Part shown: piece after piece, positions 6,600 to 12,880 of the stretch
Position numbering within the stretch: the stretch's first letter is position 1
Layout: every line of letters starts with the position of its first letter
Origin: VFJL01 sp043752345
Lineage (GTDB): Bacteria; Pseudomonadota; Gammaproteobacteria; Burkholderiales; Nitrosomonadaceae
DNA length: 12,880 nt
Assembly: GCA_043752345.1 (NCBI GenBank)
Contig: JAYUYT010000072.1
Coordinates: forward strand, 1-12,880
Direction: 5' to 3'
Made by a program: the position numbers and the translations under genes
The notes under the pieces: model-generated
What the model saw: the letters and a program-made list of their open reading frames with translations, nothing else
Databases searched by the model: none
Told to the model about the DNA's origin: nothing

Positions 6600-8491
6600 A
6601 TCTCCGCTCCCTGCTTGACGAATTCGACGGCTTTTTCTTCCATGCCTTTTTCCAGTGCCTCGGCCTCGCCCACGCCTTGGCTGGCGGCGTAATCGCGCAC
6701 ATCCTGGGTAATTTTCATTGAACAGAAATGCGGCCCGCACATGGAACAGAAATGGGCAAGCTTGGCGCCTTCCTGCGGCAGAGTTTCGTCGTGGAATTGT
6801 TTGGCTTTGTCGGGATCGAGACTGAGGTTGAACTGGTCGTCCCAGCGAAACTCGAAGCGCGCCTTGGACAGCGCGTTGTCGCGAATTTGCGCGCCAGGGT
6901 GGCCTTTTGCCAGGTCGGCGGCATGTGCGGCAATCTTGTAGGTGATGATGCCGTCTTTCACGTCATCCTTGTCGGGCAGGCCGAGGTGTTCTTTGGGGGT
7001 GACATAGCACAGCATCGCCGTGCCGTACCAGCCGATCATGGCGGCGCCGATGGCGGAAGTGATGTGGTCGTAGCCGGGTGCAATGTCGGTAGTCAGCGGA
7101 CCTAAGGTATAGAAAGGCGCTTCGGCGCAATATTTCAATTGCAGATCCATGTTCTCCTTGATCAGATGCATCGGCACATGGCCGGGGCCTTCTATCATTA
7201 CCTGCACGTCATGCTTCCACGCTACCTGGGTCAATTCGCCGAGGGTTTTTAGTTCCGCAAACTGGGCTTCGTCGTTGGCGTCATAAATCGAGCCTGGACG
7301 CAGACCGTCACCCAGTGAAAAACTGACATCGTAAGCTTTCATGATTTCGCAGATTTCCTCAAAGCGGGTATAGAGGAAACTTTCGCGGTGATGCGCCAGG
7401 CACCACTTGGCCATGATCGAGCCGCCGCGCGAGACGATGCCAGTCATGCGTTTGGCCGTCATCGGCACATAGGCGAGGCGCACCCCTGCATGGATGGTGA
7501 AGTAATCCACTCCCTGCTCGGCCTGTTCAATCAAGGTATCGCGAAAAATTTCCCAAGTAAGATCTTCCGCCTTGCCGTTCACCTTCTCCAGCGCCTGATA
7601 AATCGGCACGGTGCCAATCGGGACAGGACTGTTGCGGATGATCCACTCGCGCGTTTCATGAATATTCTTGCCGGTGGAAAGATCCATCACCGTGTCGCCG
7701 CCCCAGCGGATGGCCCAGGTCATTTTCTCGACTTCTTCCTGAATGCTGGAACCCAGCGCGGAATTACCGATGTTGGCATTGATTTTCACCAGGAAATTGC
7801 GGCCGATGATCATCGGTTCGGATTCGGGGTGATTGATATTGAGCGGAATGATGGCGCGGCCGCGTGCCACCTCATCACGCACAAACTCCGGCGTAATCTG
7901 CTTGGGCAGCGAAGCGCCAAAATCATGCCCGGGATGCTGGCGCGTCAGCAATTCTCGCTGCCGTGCGCCGAGTTCTGCACAGCGCTGATTTTCGCGAATA
8001 GCGATGTATTCCATTTCCGGCGTGATGATGCCGCGGCGGGCATAGTGCATTTGCGTCACATTCGCCCCTGCCTTGCCGCAACGCGGCTGGCGTTGCAGAT
8101 TGAAACGCATTTCCGTGAGCCCGGCATCGGCCAGGCGCTCCCGGCCATAAGCGGATGCGGGCGCGGAAAGAACTTCGGTGTCGCCGCGCTGGTCTATCCA
8201 TTGCTCGCGCAGCGGCGGCAAACCGGAGCGGATATCTATTTTCGCCGCAGGGTCGGTGTAAGGGCCGGAAGTGTCGTAAACGTAAATCGGTGGGTTTTTC
8301 TCCGCACCCATGCTGGCAGAGGTGTCGGCTTGGCTGATCTCGCGCATCGGCACTTGAATGTCGGGACGCGAGCCTTGCACATAGACTTTGCGCGAGTTGG
8401 GCAGAGGCTTGACCGCCGCCGCATCGACCTGCGCGGTCTGGCTTGAAAACGGAATGGGAAATTGCGCGGGATTTAAAACTGGTGCATTCAT
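6584..8491 (-). CDS. thiC: Phosphomethylpyrimidine synthase ThiC
   Basis: ThiC is a radical SAM enzyme that rearranges aminoimidazole ribotide into HMP phosphate, the pyrimidine half of thiamine. The 635 residues match proteobacterial ThiC, including the N-terminal domain of about 130 residues. The [4Fe-4S] ligands are at the C-terminus as CxxCxxxxC: Cys582, Cys585 and Cys590 in FCSMCGPHFCSM. Core signatures are also present, such as MTGIVSRGGSIMAKWCLAHH, MIEGPGHVPMHLI and GPLTTDIAPGYDHI. The ATG at 8491 has a good Shine-Dalgarno (AAGGAG, 7 bases away), which is buried in a hairpin downstream of a TPP riboswitch. The gene therefore appears to be repressed by thiamine pyrophosphate. Its 3' end overlaps that of the panE-like gene. 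Confidence 0.98.
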   Translation of the reverse strand: MNAPVLNPAQFPIPFSSQTAQVDAAAVKPLPNSRKVYVQGSRPDIQVPMREISQADTSASMGAEKNPPIYVYDTSGPYTDPAAKIDIRSGLPPLREQWIDQRGDTEVLSAPASAYGRERLADAGLTEMRFNLQRQPRCGKAGANVTQMHYARRGIITPEMEYIAIRENQRCAELGARQRELLTRQHPGHDFGASLPKQITPEFVRDEVARGRAIIPLNINHPESEPMIIGRNFLVKINANIGNSALGSSIQEEVEKMTWAIRWGGDTVMDLSTGKNIHETREWIIRNSPVPIGTVPIYQALEKVNGKAEDLTWEIFRDTLIEQAEQGVDYFTIHAGVRLAYVPMTAKRMTGIVSRGGSIMAKWCLAHHRESFLYTRFEEICEIMKAYDVSFSLGDGLRPGSIYDANDEAQFAELKTLGELTQVAWKHDVQVMIEGPGHVPMHLIKENMDLQLKYCAEAPFYTLGPLTTDIAPGYDHITSAIGAAMIGWYGTAMLCYVTPKEHLGLPDKDDVKDGIITYKIAAHAADLAKGHPGAQIRDNALSKARFEFRWDDQFNLSLDPDKAKQFHDETLPQEGAKLAHFCSMCGPHFCSMKITQDVRDYAASQGVGEAEALEKGMEEKAVEFVKQGAEIYSKV

Positions 8492-8496
8492 TGATA

Positions 8497-8524
8497 CGCT
8501 CCTTGTTGTGCCATAAAAGGAGCG
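8497..8524 (-). promoter_or_regulatory. Shine-Dalgarno-sequestering hairpin of thiC
   Basis: On the minus strand CGCTCCTT, a 12-base loop and AAGGAGCG form a perfect 8-bp stem. The 3' arm contains the whole thiC Shine-Dalgarno AAGGAG. No T-run follows, so it is not a terminator. It is a likely expression platform for the TPP riboswitch, acting on translation. Confidence 0.75.
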
Positions 8525-8538
8525 GGATAACGAATCCT

Positions 8539-8626
8539 AGCTTCCCTACGGCGGCATTACCCGTGTCAGGTGTTAAGGGACTGTCTCACCGATCTCCCGG
8601 ATAATTCCGGAAGCGGACCCCTAGCT
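8539..8626 (-). ncRNA. TPP riboswitch (THI element) of thiC
   Basis: The minus strand shows the conserved parts of the thiamine pyrophosphate aptamer in order. A short P1 arm AGCT (8623-8626) is followed by GGGG (8618-8621). A GTGAGA (8584-8589) stands in place of the usual CTGAGA, then come CCCTTAACACCTGA (8566-8571 for ACCTGA) and GGGTAATGCC. GTAGGGA with the closing AGCT (8539-8542) ends the element. The variable P3 arm contains TCCGGAATTATCCGGGA. It lies 47 bases before the thiC ATG, the expected place and orientation. Ligand binding should repress thiC. Confidence 0.93.
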
Positions 8627-8698
8627 GATGCTGTGAAGCTAATGGAAATGTGGAATAATTGCAAGATTGTAACCACAAAAATAGGCATAGAACTAGAA

Positions 8699-9364
8699 AT
8701 GGATCTCGAACAGACCCGTTACAACATGGTGGAGCAACAAATTCGTCCATGGGACGTACTTGACCAGAAGGTTCTCAACTTGTTGTTCGAGTTGCGGCGC
8801 GAGGAGTTCGTCCCCGCAATCTATCGCTCGCTGGCATTTGTGGACATGGAAATCCCGCTGGGATACGGCGAGGTGATGCTCGCTCCCAAGATGGAAGCGC
8901 GCATCCTGCAGGAACTACAGATAAAGAAAACCGACCGCATCCTGGAAGTCGGCAGCGGCAGTGGCTACCTGACCGCGTTGCTGGCCCGGCAAGGAGAACA
9001 CGTTTACAGCGTCGAAATCGTGCCGGAACTGAAAGCCATGGCAGAGAAGAATCTGCAGACTCACGGCATCAGCAACGTGACGCTGGAGCAAGGCGATGCC
9101 GCCCATGGCTGGCCTGGCCACGGGCCTTACGACGTGATCGTGCTGACCGGCTCTACCCCAGTCTTGCCAGAAGCATTTCAGAATAGCCTCAAGACTGGTG
9201 GACGTCTGTTCGCGGTAGTGGGAGATGCGCCGGTGATGGAAGCCGTGCTCATCAACTGCGTGGCACAGGAGAAAGAAGCAGGTGTATACAACACCATCAG
9301 CCTGTTCGAGACCTATATTCCGCCGCTCAAAAACGCGCAACAGCCGGAACGGTTTGTTTTCTGA
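8699..9364 (+). CDS. Pcm-like SAM-dependent methyltransferase
   Basis: The protein belongs to the protein-L-isoaspartate O-methyltransferase (Pcm) family. From the ATG at 8699 it has 221 residues and opens MDLEQTRYNMVEQQIRPWDV. In-frame ATGs further upstream (8570, 8642) lie in or near the divergent thiC riboswitch and would add a tail that does not look conserved. The SAM-binding motif I is clear: RILEVGSGSGYLTALLA at residues 80-96, with acidic Glu106 ending the next strand (VYSVEI). The loop that in true Pcm reads GQTISQP and contacts the isoaspartyl substrate is GYGEVMLAPKMEAR here (55-68). Repair activity is therefore uncertain and the substrate is unknown. tolC follows 117 bases downstream on the same strand. 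Confidence 0.85.
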   Translation: MDLEQTRYNMVEQQIRPWDVLDQKVLNLLFELRREEFVPAIYRSLAFVDMEIPLGYGEVMLAPKMEARILQELQIKKTDRILEVGSGSGYLTALLARQGEHVYSVEIVPELKAMAEKNLQTHGISNVTLEQGDAAHGWPGHGPYDVIVLTGSTPVLPEAFQNSLKTGGRLFAVVGDAPVMEAVLINCVAQEKEAGVYNTISLFETYIPPLKNAQQPERFVF

Positions 9365-9410
9365 TCTGGTGGACCAGCTCCCGCAAAATGCGAGCCTGCT
9401 GACAACCTGG

Positions 9411-9431
9411 CGCTCAAGCTGACTTTGAGCG
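9411..9431 (+). repeat. Stem-loop between the Pcm-like gene and tolC
   Basis: CGCTCAA (9411-9417), a 7-base loop and TTGAGCG (9425-9431) form a perfect 7-bp stem without a T-run. It could attenuate or process the transcript, or mark an operator. A smaller CTGGT/ACCAG hairpin lies at 9366-9377. Confidence 0.35.
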
Positions 9432-9481
9432 AATGATGGCTCCGCTTATCTCCCGATAGAACAAGGCAATCTGGAATCAAA

Positions 9482-10798
9482 GTGAAAATTTCGCAATACA
9501 TTTATGCGCTGCTAATTGTCGGGACGGCTTTATCCACCCCGCTGCACGCGGCCGATCTGATGACCATTTACCGTGAGGCACTAGAAAATGATGCACAGTA
9601 CAACGCTGCCCGTGCCGCATATCAGGCAGCTCAGGAAAAACTGCCGCAGGGTAGAGCCGGATTCCTCCCCAACATCACATTTACAGGAAATCGCCGCAAA
9701 CAGTTAATAGAAGCAGGCTCAAATCCTGAAAGAGCAATCGATGCCCAGGCCTTGACCCTCACCGCGACCCAACCAATTTACCGCAAGGAAAATTTTGCGA
9801 TCTACGAACAAGCGAAACTCCAGGTGCTGCAGGCAAACTCGCAACTCGTCCTGGCATCGCAGGATCTGATACTGCGTGTGGCACAGGCATATTTCGATGT
9901 GTTGACTGCCCAAGTAAATGTGGAGGTGGCGGAAGCACAGAAAAAAGCCATCGGTCAGCAACTGGCGCAAGCCAAGCGCAACTTTGAGGTGGGAACCGCC
10001 ACTATAGTTGATACCTACGAAGCTCAAGCCCGCTCCGATCTGACCACTTCGCAGGAAATTGCTGCCCGCAACGAGCTGGAGATCCGTAAACGTACCCTGC
10101 AGCAGATCATCGGCCGCTTTCCTGATGACCTCGCACGCGCGAACGAAAACTCTTCCGATCTACTCACTCTGAAATATGCCAACATGGAAGAGTGGGTTAG
10201 TGTAGCCGAACAAAATAACCTGCCGCTGAAAATCCAGCAGGCAGCCCATGGTATTGCCACGCAGGATATAGAGCGCGCTCGGGCAGGACACTACCCGACC
10301 CTCGATCTGGTCGCGCTATACAGCGATCAGAAGGGTGTCGGTGCCGCGATTGTTGGCAGGGGATTTGACATCACTAACAGAGAGATAGGACTCCATCTCA
10401 CTGTTCCCGTATTCCAGGGTGGTGCAGTGCAGTCGCGAGTACGCGAAGCACTGGCCAACCAGGAAAGGGTGCTGCAGAATCTGAACAACGCCCGGCGCAA
10501 CAGCGCAATGCAAGTAAGCCAGCAATACCTCAACGTCAGCAGCGGCATTGCCCAGGTGAAGGCGTTGAAACAGGCGCTGGCATCCAGCCAGAGCCAGCTG
10601 GATTCAACCATACTTGGGCAGAAAGTGGGGGTCAGAACCGAAGTGGATGTATTGAATGCCCAGCAATCATTTTATTCCGCGCGACGTGATCTTGCCCGGG
10701 CACATTACAATTTGCTCATGGCAAAATTGAGACTGGAAGCCGAGGCAGGCGAACTGGATGAAGACGATCTGATAGAGATGAACGATAGGCTGCGCTGA
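9482..10798 (+). CDS. tolC: TolC-family outer membrane efflux protein
   Basis: TolC proteins are trimeric channels that join inner-membrane pumps and type I secretion systems to the outside. The 438-residue product has a signal peptide of about 23 residues, cleaved probably after LHA before ADLM. It then opens LMTIYREALENDAQYNAARAAY, the usual first helix of the family. Two outer membrane efflux repeats of mainly helical sequence follow. FEVGTATIVDTYEAQAR at about 169-185 and GVRTEVDVLNAQQSFYSARRDLA in the second half are the equivalent conserved helices. The start codon is GTG with only a weak GGA 6 bases before it, chosen because it alone leaves an intact signal peptide. It is probably co-transcribed with the Pcm-like gene. 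Confidence 0.93.
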   Translation: MKISQYIYALLIVGTALSTPLHAADLMTIYREALENDAQYNAARAAYQAAQEKLPQGRAGFLPNITFTGNRRKQLIEAGSNPERAIDAQALTLTATQPIYRKENFAIYEQAKLQVLQANSQLVLASQDLILRVAQAYFDVLTAQVNVEVAEAQKKAIGQQLAQAKRNFEVGTATIVDTYEAQARSDLTTSQEIAARNELEIRKRTLQQIIGRFPDDLARANENSSDLLTLKYANMEEWVSVAEQNNLPLKIQQAAHGIATQDIERARAGHYPTLDLVALYSDQKGVGAAIVGRGFDITNREIGLHLTVPVFQGGAVQSRVREALANQERVLQNLNNARRNSAMQVSQQYLNVSSGIAQVKALKQALASSQSQLDSTILGQKVGVRTEVDVLNAQQSFYSARRDLARAHYNLLMAKLRLEAEAGELDEDDLIEMNDRLR

Positions 10799-10879
10799 TA
10801 AGGTCTTTAGCGACCCTACATTTACCAATAAGTGGGCCTCATACACTCTGTTTTCCACATCCCTCCGTCAGACAGTATC

Positions 10880-10911
10880 TATTCAAATGGGTGCCGGAAT
10901 ATTCAAATGGG
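10880..10911. repeat. Two direct 12-base repeats, 20 bases apart
   Basis: TATTCAAATGGG occurs at 10880-10891 and again at 10900-10911, in the 176-base gap between the converging tolC and ABC genes. A 20-base period puts both copies on nearly the same face of the helix. A short GCCGG/CCGGC inverted repeat (10893-10897 and 10916-10920) surrounds the second copy. Function unknown. Confidence 0.5.
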
Positions 10912-10938
10912 GAAACCGGCAACAATGGTGGATGATGA

Positions 10939-10974
10939 TTATGTCTGGTTGCTGCCGATTGCAGCAATGCGGCC
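10939..10974 (-). pseudogene. Remnant of the exporter C-terminus beyond its stop
   Basis: In the frame of the ABC exporter, the codons after its TAA read GRIAAIGSNQT before a second TAA. This matches the segment that normally follows the last strand of an exporter ATPase domain (GRIVE.G.H.EL). The first stop stands where homologues often have Gln, and TAA differs from CAA by one base. The similarity stops after this short piece. Confidence 0.7.
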
Positions 10975-12636
10975 TTAGTGCAGCATGATGATGTGATCAG
11001 CTTTCTCCACCATATCAGATGGGTGCTGCGCGATGACAATGGTAGTGCGACCTTGCATCAGAGTTATCAGCGCTGCCTGCACCTGCTGTCCGGATTCGGC
11101 ATCCGGTGCCGAGACCGTCTCGTCCAGTATCAGAATGGGCGGATTTTTCAACAATGCCCGGGCAATGACAATGCGCAACCGCTGACCATCGGAAAGCTGC
11201 ATACCCTGTTCTCCCACCTGAGTTTGCAGCCCCATCGGTAGCCCCCGGATGAATTCTGCTGCCTGCGCAGCATGCATTGCAGCGATGATCTCCGCTTCAG
11301 TGGCACGCCCTGTTGCACCATAAGCGATGTTGGCTGCCACTGTATCGTTGAGCAGCGTCATCTGCCGCGATACCAGTGCAATATTGGTGCGCAAGCTGGT
11401 TAATGTGAGGCTCGCCAGATTCTGGCCATCAAGCAGAATCTTCCCGCTATCGGGTTGGACGAAACGCGGCACCATATCGGCCAGCGTGGTTTTGCCGCTG
11501 CCGACCACACCCATCAGCACCACCGTCTCACCCGGCGCTAGCGTCAGCGTAATGTCTTCCAGCATAGCGCCTGCTGGCTGCTGGCTATGAAAACCAACCT
11601 GTTCGAAACGTAATTCTCCGCGCGCTCGCCCGATATTAACCGTTCCGCTATCCGCCTCGACCTCCTGATCCAGCAGCGAGAATACGCTTGCAGCGCCGGT
11701 CAATCCTTGTTGCCGAGATATGTACACAATGGCGATGCGCCTTACCGGCGGAATCAGCAGCAGCATGGCTATGCTAAGCGAAACGAAACTGCCTGCTGCA
11801 GCCCCATCGGTAGCGGCCTGCTGAGCGGCGGGATAGATGGCAAGCGCCAGCACCACGCCAATAGCCATATGCACCAGTGCTGTACTGAAAGCCTTGGCAG
11901 TAGCCTGTTTCATGGCAGCACGATGCACCCGCTCAGCTTCATCCCGGAAGCGCCGACTTTGGTACTGCTGGCCACCGTCAAGCTTGACTACTTTGTGGTT
12001 CCTGACCGACTCCTGGACTACCCGGGTCATGCCATCCGGCGTAGGCATCGATTCCTGATCGTTTTCTTGTGGCTGCCCATTGCTCAACCGCACAATCAGC
12101 ATGATTGCCGGAATCAGCGACAACGCCAGCAACGCGGGTTTCCAGTTGAGATAAAACATCCACACCAGCAGCGCGATGATGGTCAGCGTATCCCGTGCCG
12201 GCACGGTTACTGCAGCGGCAGCGGTGGCAACGGTCCGGCGCGTGTCGGTAACGACTTTGGTAACAAGATCGTCACTGGTATGATCGACGTAATAGCGGGC
12301 GGGCAGCATCAACAGCTTGTCAAACATGGTCACACGCAAATCCAGCAACAGCTTGCCGCCTACCCAGTTAAGCGCATAGATGCTAAGGTAGCTCGCTACT
12401 CCGCGTACCACAAAAAATACAATGACCGTCAGTGGTACCAGTTGCACCAATTCATGATTCGGGCTAACGAGTGTTCCATCCAGCATCAACTTCAGCAATA
12501 ACGGCAGCGCCGGTTCAGTCACTGCCAGCACCAGCATGCTTGGCAACGCCAACGCAAGCATTCCCCAATAAGGCGCAACATAGCCTGTCAAGCGCGCGTA
12601 CAACTGCCGGTCGGTCATGGTTTGTGCGTTCTGCAT
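10975..12636 (-). CDS. MsbA-like ABC exporter, C-terminally truncated with altered ATPase motifs
   Basis: The 553-residue frame matches the betaproteobacterial MsbA type, a half-transporter that flips lipid A core. It has a membrane domain of about six segments (about 25-300) and a nucleotide-binding domain from about 340. Walker A GVVGSGKTT (376-384) and Walker B ILILDE (501-506) are present. Other positions differ from consensus: Ser351 at the A-loop aromatic site, Arg424 for the Q-loop Gln, Asp483 in LSDGQ, Pro511 in the D-loop, and Gln537 for the switch His. The intracellular region around 183-202 is also unusual. The protein ends at ADHIIMLH, about 30-40 residues short. It may be an early pseudogene or a catalytically degenerate partner subunit. 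No partner is in the window, and the true MsbA is presumably elsewhere. Starts at 12636 or 12618 are both possible. Confidence 0.85.
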   Translation of the reverse strand: MQNAQTMTDRQLYARLTGYVAPYWGMLALALPSMLVLAVTEPALPLLLKLMLDGTLVSPNHELVQLVPLTVIVFFVVRGVASYLSIYALNWVGGKLLLDLRVTMFDKLLMLPARYYVDHTSDDLVTKVVTDTRRTVATAAAAVTVPARDTLTIIALLVWMFYLNWKPALLALSLIPAIMLIVRLSNGQPQENDQESMPTPDGMTRVVQESVRNHKVVKLDGGQQYQSRRFRDEAERVHRAAMKQATAKAFSTALVHMAIGVVLALAIYPAAQQAATDGAAAGSFVSLSIAMLLLIPPVRRIAIVYISRQQGLTGAASVFSLLDQEVEADSGTVNIGRARGELRFEQVGFHSQQPAGAMLEDITLTLAPGETVVLMGVVGSGKTTLADMVPRFVQPDSGKILLDGQNLASLTLTSLRTNIALVSRQMTLLNDTVAANIAYGATGRATEAEIIAAMHAAQAAEFIRGLPMGLQTQVGEQGMQLSDGQRLRIVIARALLKNPPILILDETVSAPDAESGQQVQAALITLMQGRTTIVIAQHPSDMVEKADHIIMLH

Positions 12637-12667
12637 GCGCGCACAATAGCAGAACCATGGGGAAATG

Positions 12668-12689
12668 AAAAAAGCAGCGTTCAGAACGC
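12668..12689 (-). terminator. Probable intrinsic terminator of the TonB-dependent receptor gene
   Basis: On the minus strand GCGTT-CTG-AACGC (12677-12689) forms a 5-bp stem that overlaps the receptor stop codon, followed by TGC and six Ts (12668-12673). The stem is short, so termination may be partial. If it works, the ABC gene 32 bases further on needs its own promoter or depends on read-through. Confidence 0.5.
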
Positions 12690-12880
12690 AAACGAGACAC
12701 TAGCCCACACAGTTCGAGGTATCCCTCTGAATCCCACCGCAGGTTGATACTCCTTGTCCAGCAAGTTATCCACCTGGACCCGCAGTGTCGGCCCCTTAGC
12801 AGGTAGTTTGTAACTAGAGCTTAGCCCCACAATCGCCATCGTGGGCAACCTGGCCGTATTCATGCTATCGTCAAACCGAT
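12681..12880 (-). CDS. TonB-dependent outer membrane receptor (C-terminal end only)
   Basis: The frame is open to the window edge and gives the last 65 residues or so. It ends in the typical final barrel strands: LRVQVDNLLDKEYQPAVGF, then RTVWASVSFAF with a terminal Phe, the outer membrane assembly signal. The NLLDKEY segment is characteristic of TonB-dependent receptors, which import siderophores, cobalamin and other large ligands using TonB energy. The ligand cannot be told from this part. The gene runs toward the ABC exporter gene on the same strand with 44 bases between them. Confidence 0.85.
   Translation of the reverse strand, partial: RFDDSMNTARLPTMAIVGLSSSYKLPAKGPTLRVQVDNLLDKEYQPAVGFRGIPRTVWASVSFAF

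Noticed and set aside
6060..6740. A 226-codon minus-strand frame across the panE-thiC junction
   Set aside because: Antisense to panE and out of frame with thiC; no motif or ribosome binding site supports it.
7388..8446. A 352-codon plus-strand frame opposite thiC
   Set aside because: It lies entirely antisense to a highly conserved gene and is a codon-bias shadow.
8497..8524. Reading the hairpin before thiC as an intrinsic terminator
   Set aside because: No T-run follows on the minus strand, and the stem contains the Shine-Dalgarno, so sequestration fits better.
8570..8698. A longer start for the Pcm-like gene at 8570 or 8642
   Set aside because: The extra residues come from the divergent riboswitch and promoter region and do not resemble family N-termini; MDLEQTRYNMVEQQIRPW is a typical start.
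9365..9481. A decayed gene between the Pcm-like gene and tolC
   Set aside because: The 117 bases contain stem-loops and stops in all frames, with no recognisable protein fragment.
11707..12501. A 264-codon plus-strand frame opposite the ABC exporter
   Set aside because: The opposite strand carries a clear ABC exporter reading, while this frame has no recognisable family and is low-complexity, rich in His and Gln.
10975..12880. The TonB receptor and ABC gene as a siderophore uptake operon
   Set aside because: The ABC protein is an exporter of the MsbA type, not an importer, and a probable terminator separates the two genes.

Overview
The window looks like a piece of a betaproteobacterial chromosome, most likely from the Nitrosomonadales or a relative. 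This rests on protein resemblance, gene content (tsaD, plsY, folB, type-I glnA, and a Pcm-like methyltransferase beside tolC), moderately high GC, and a GTAG-type REP element. No database search was possible, so the taxonomic call is inference. The region is mostly core metabolism and envelope genes. I see no tRNA or rRNA gene, insertion sequence, CRISPR array or obvious phage or defence island. No stretch over about 210 bases lacks a gene.

Left part (1-4614): the 3' part of tsaD (tRNA t6A synthesis) converges on plsY (phospholipid synthesis) with a 4-base stop overlap. plsY is divergent from folB (folate synthesis). A short gap with a possible 28-codon ORF follows. Next come a Sel1-repeat lipoprotein gene and glnA, both on the minus strand with glnA upstream and only 31 bases between them. 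glnA is divergent from a single-domain rhodanese gene.

Middle (4627-8626): uppP (undecaprenyl-diphosphate recycling) lies tail to tail with the rhodanese gene. A REP element sits at the 5' end of a panE-family reductase gene, whose 3' end overlaps the 3' end of thiC by 16 bases. thiC is preceded by a clear minus-strand TPP riboswitch and by a perfect 8-bp hairpin that buries its Shine-Dalgarno sequence, so control is probably at translation initiation.

Right part (8699-12880): a Pcm-like methyltransferase gene and tolC form a probable plus-strand operon. Facing them is an MsbA-like ABC exporter gene whose ATPase motifs are altered at several normally invariant positions. It stops at a TAA exactly where a glutamine codon would be expected, and a recognisable remnant of the missing C-terminus follows. 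Upstream of it, and separated by a likely terminator, is the 3' end of a TonB-dependent receptor gene. The decayed exporter and the thiC leader are the two most notable things in the window. I did not find a convincing new multi-gene system.
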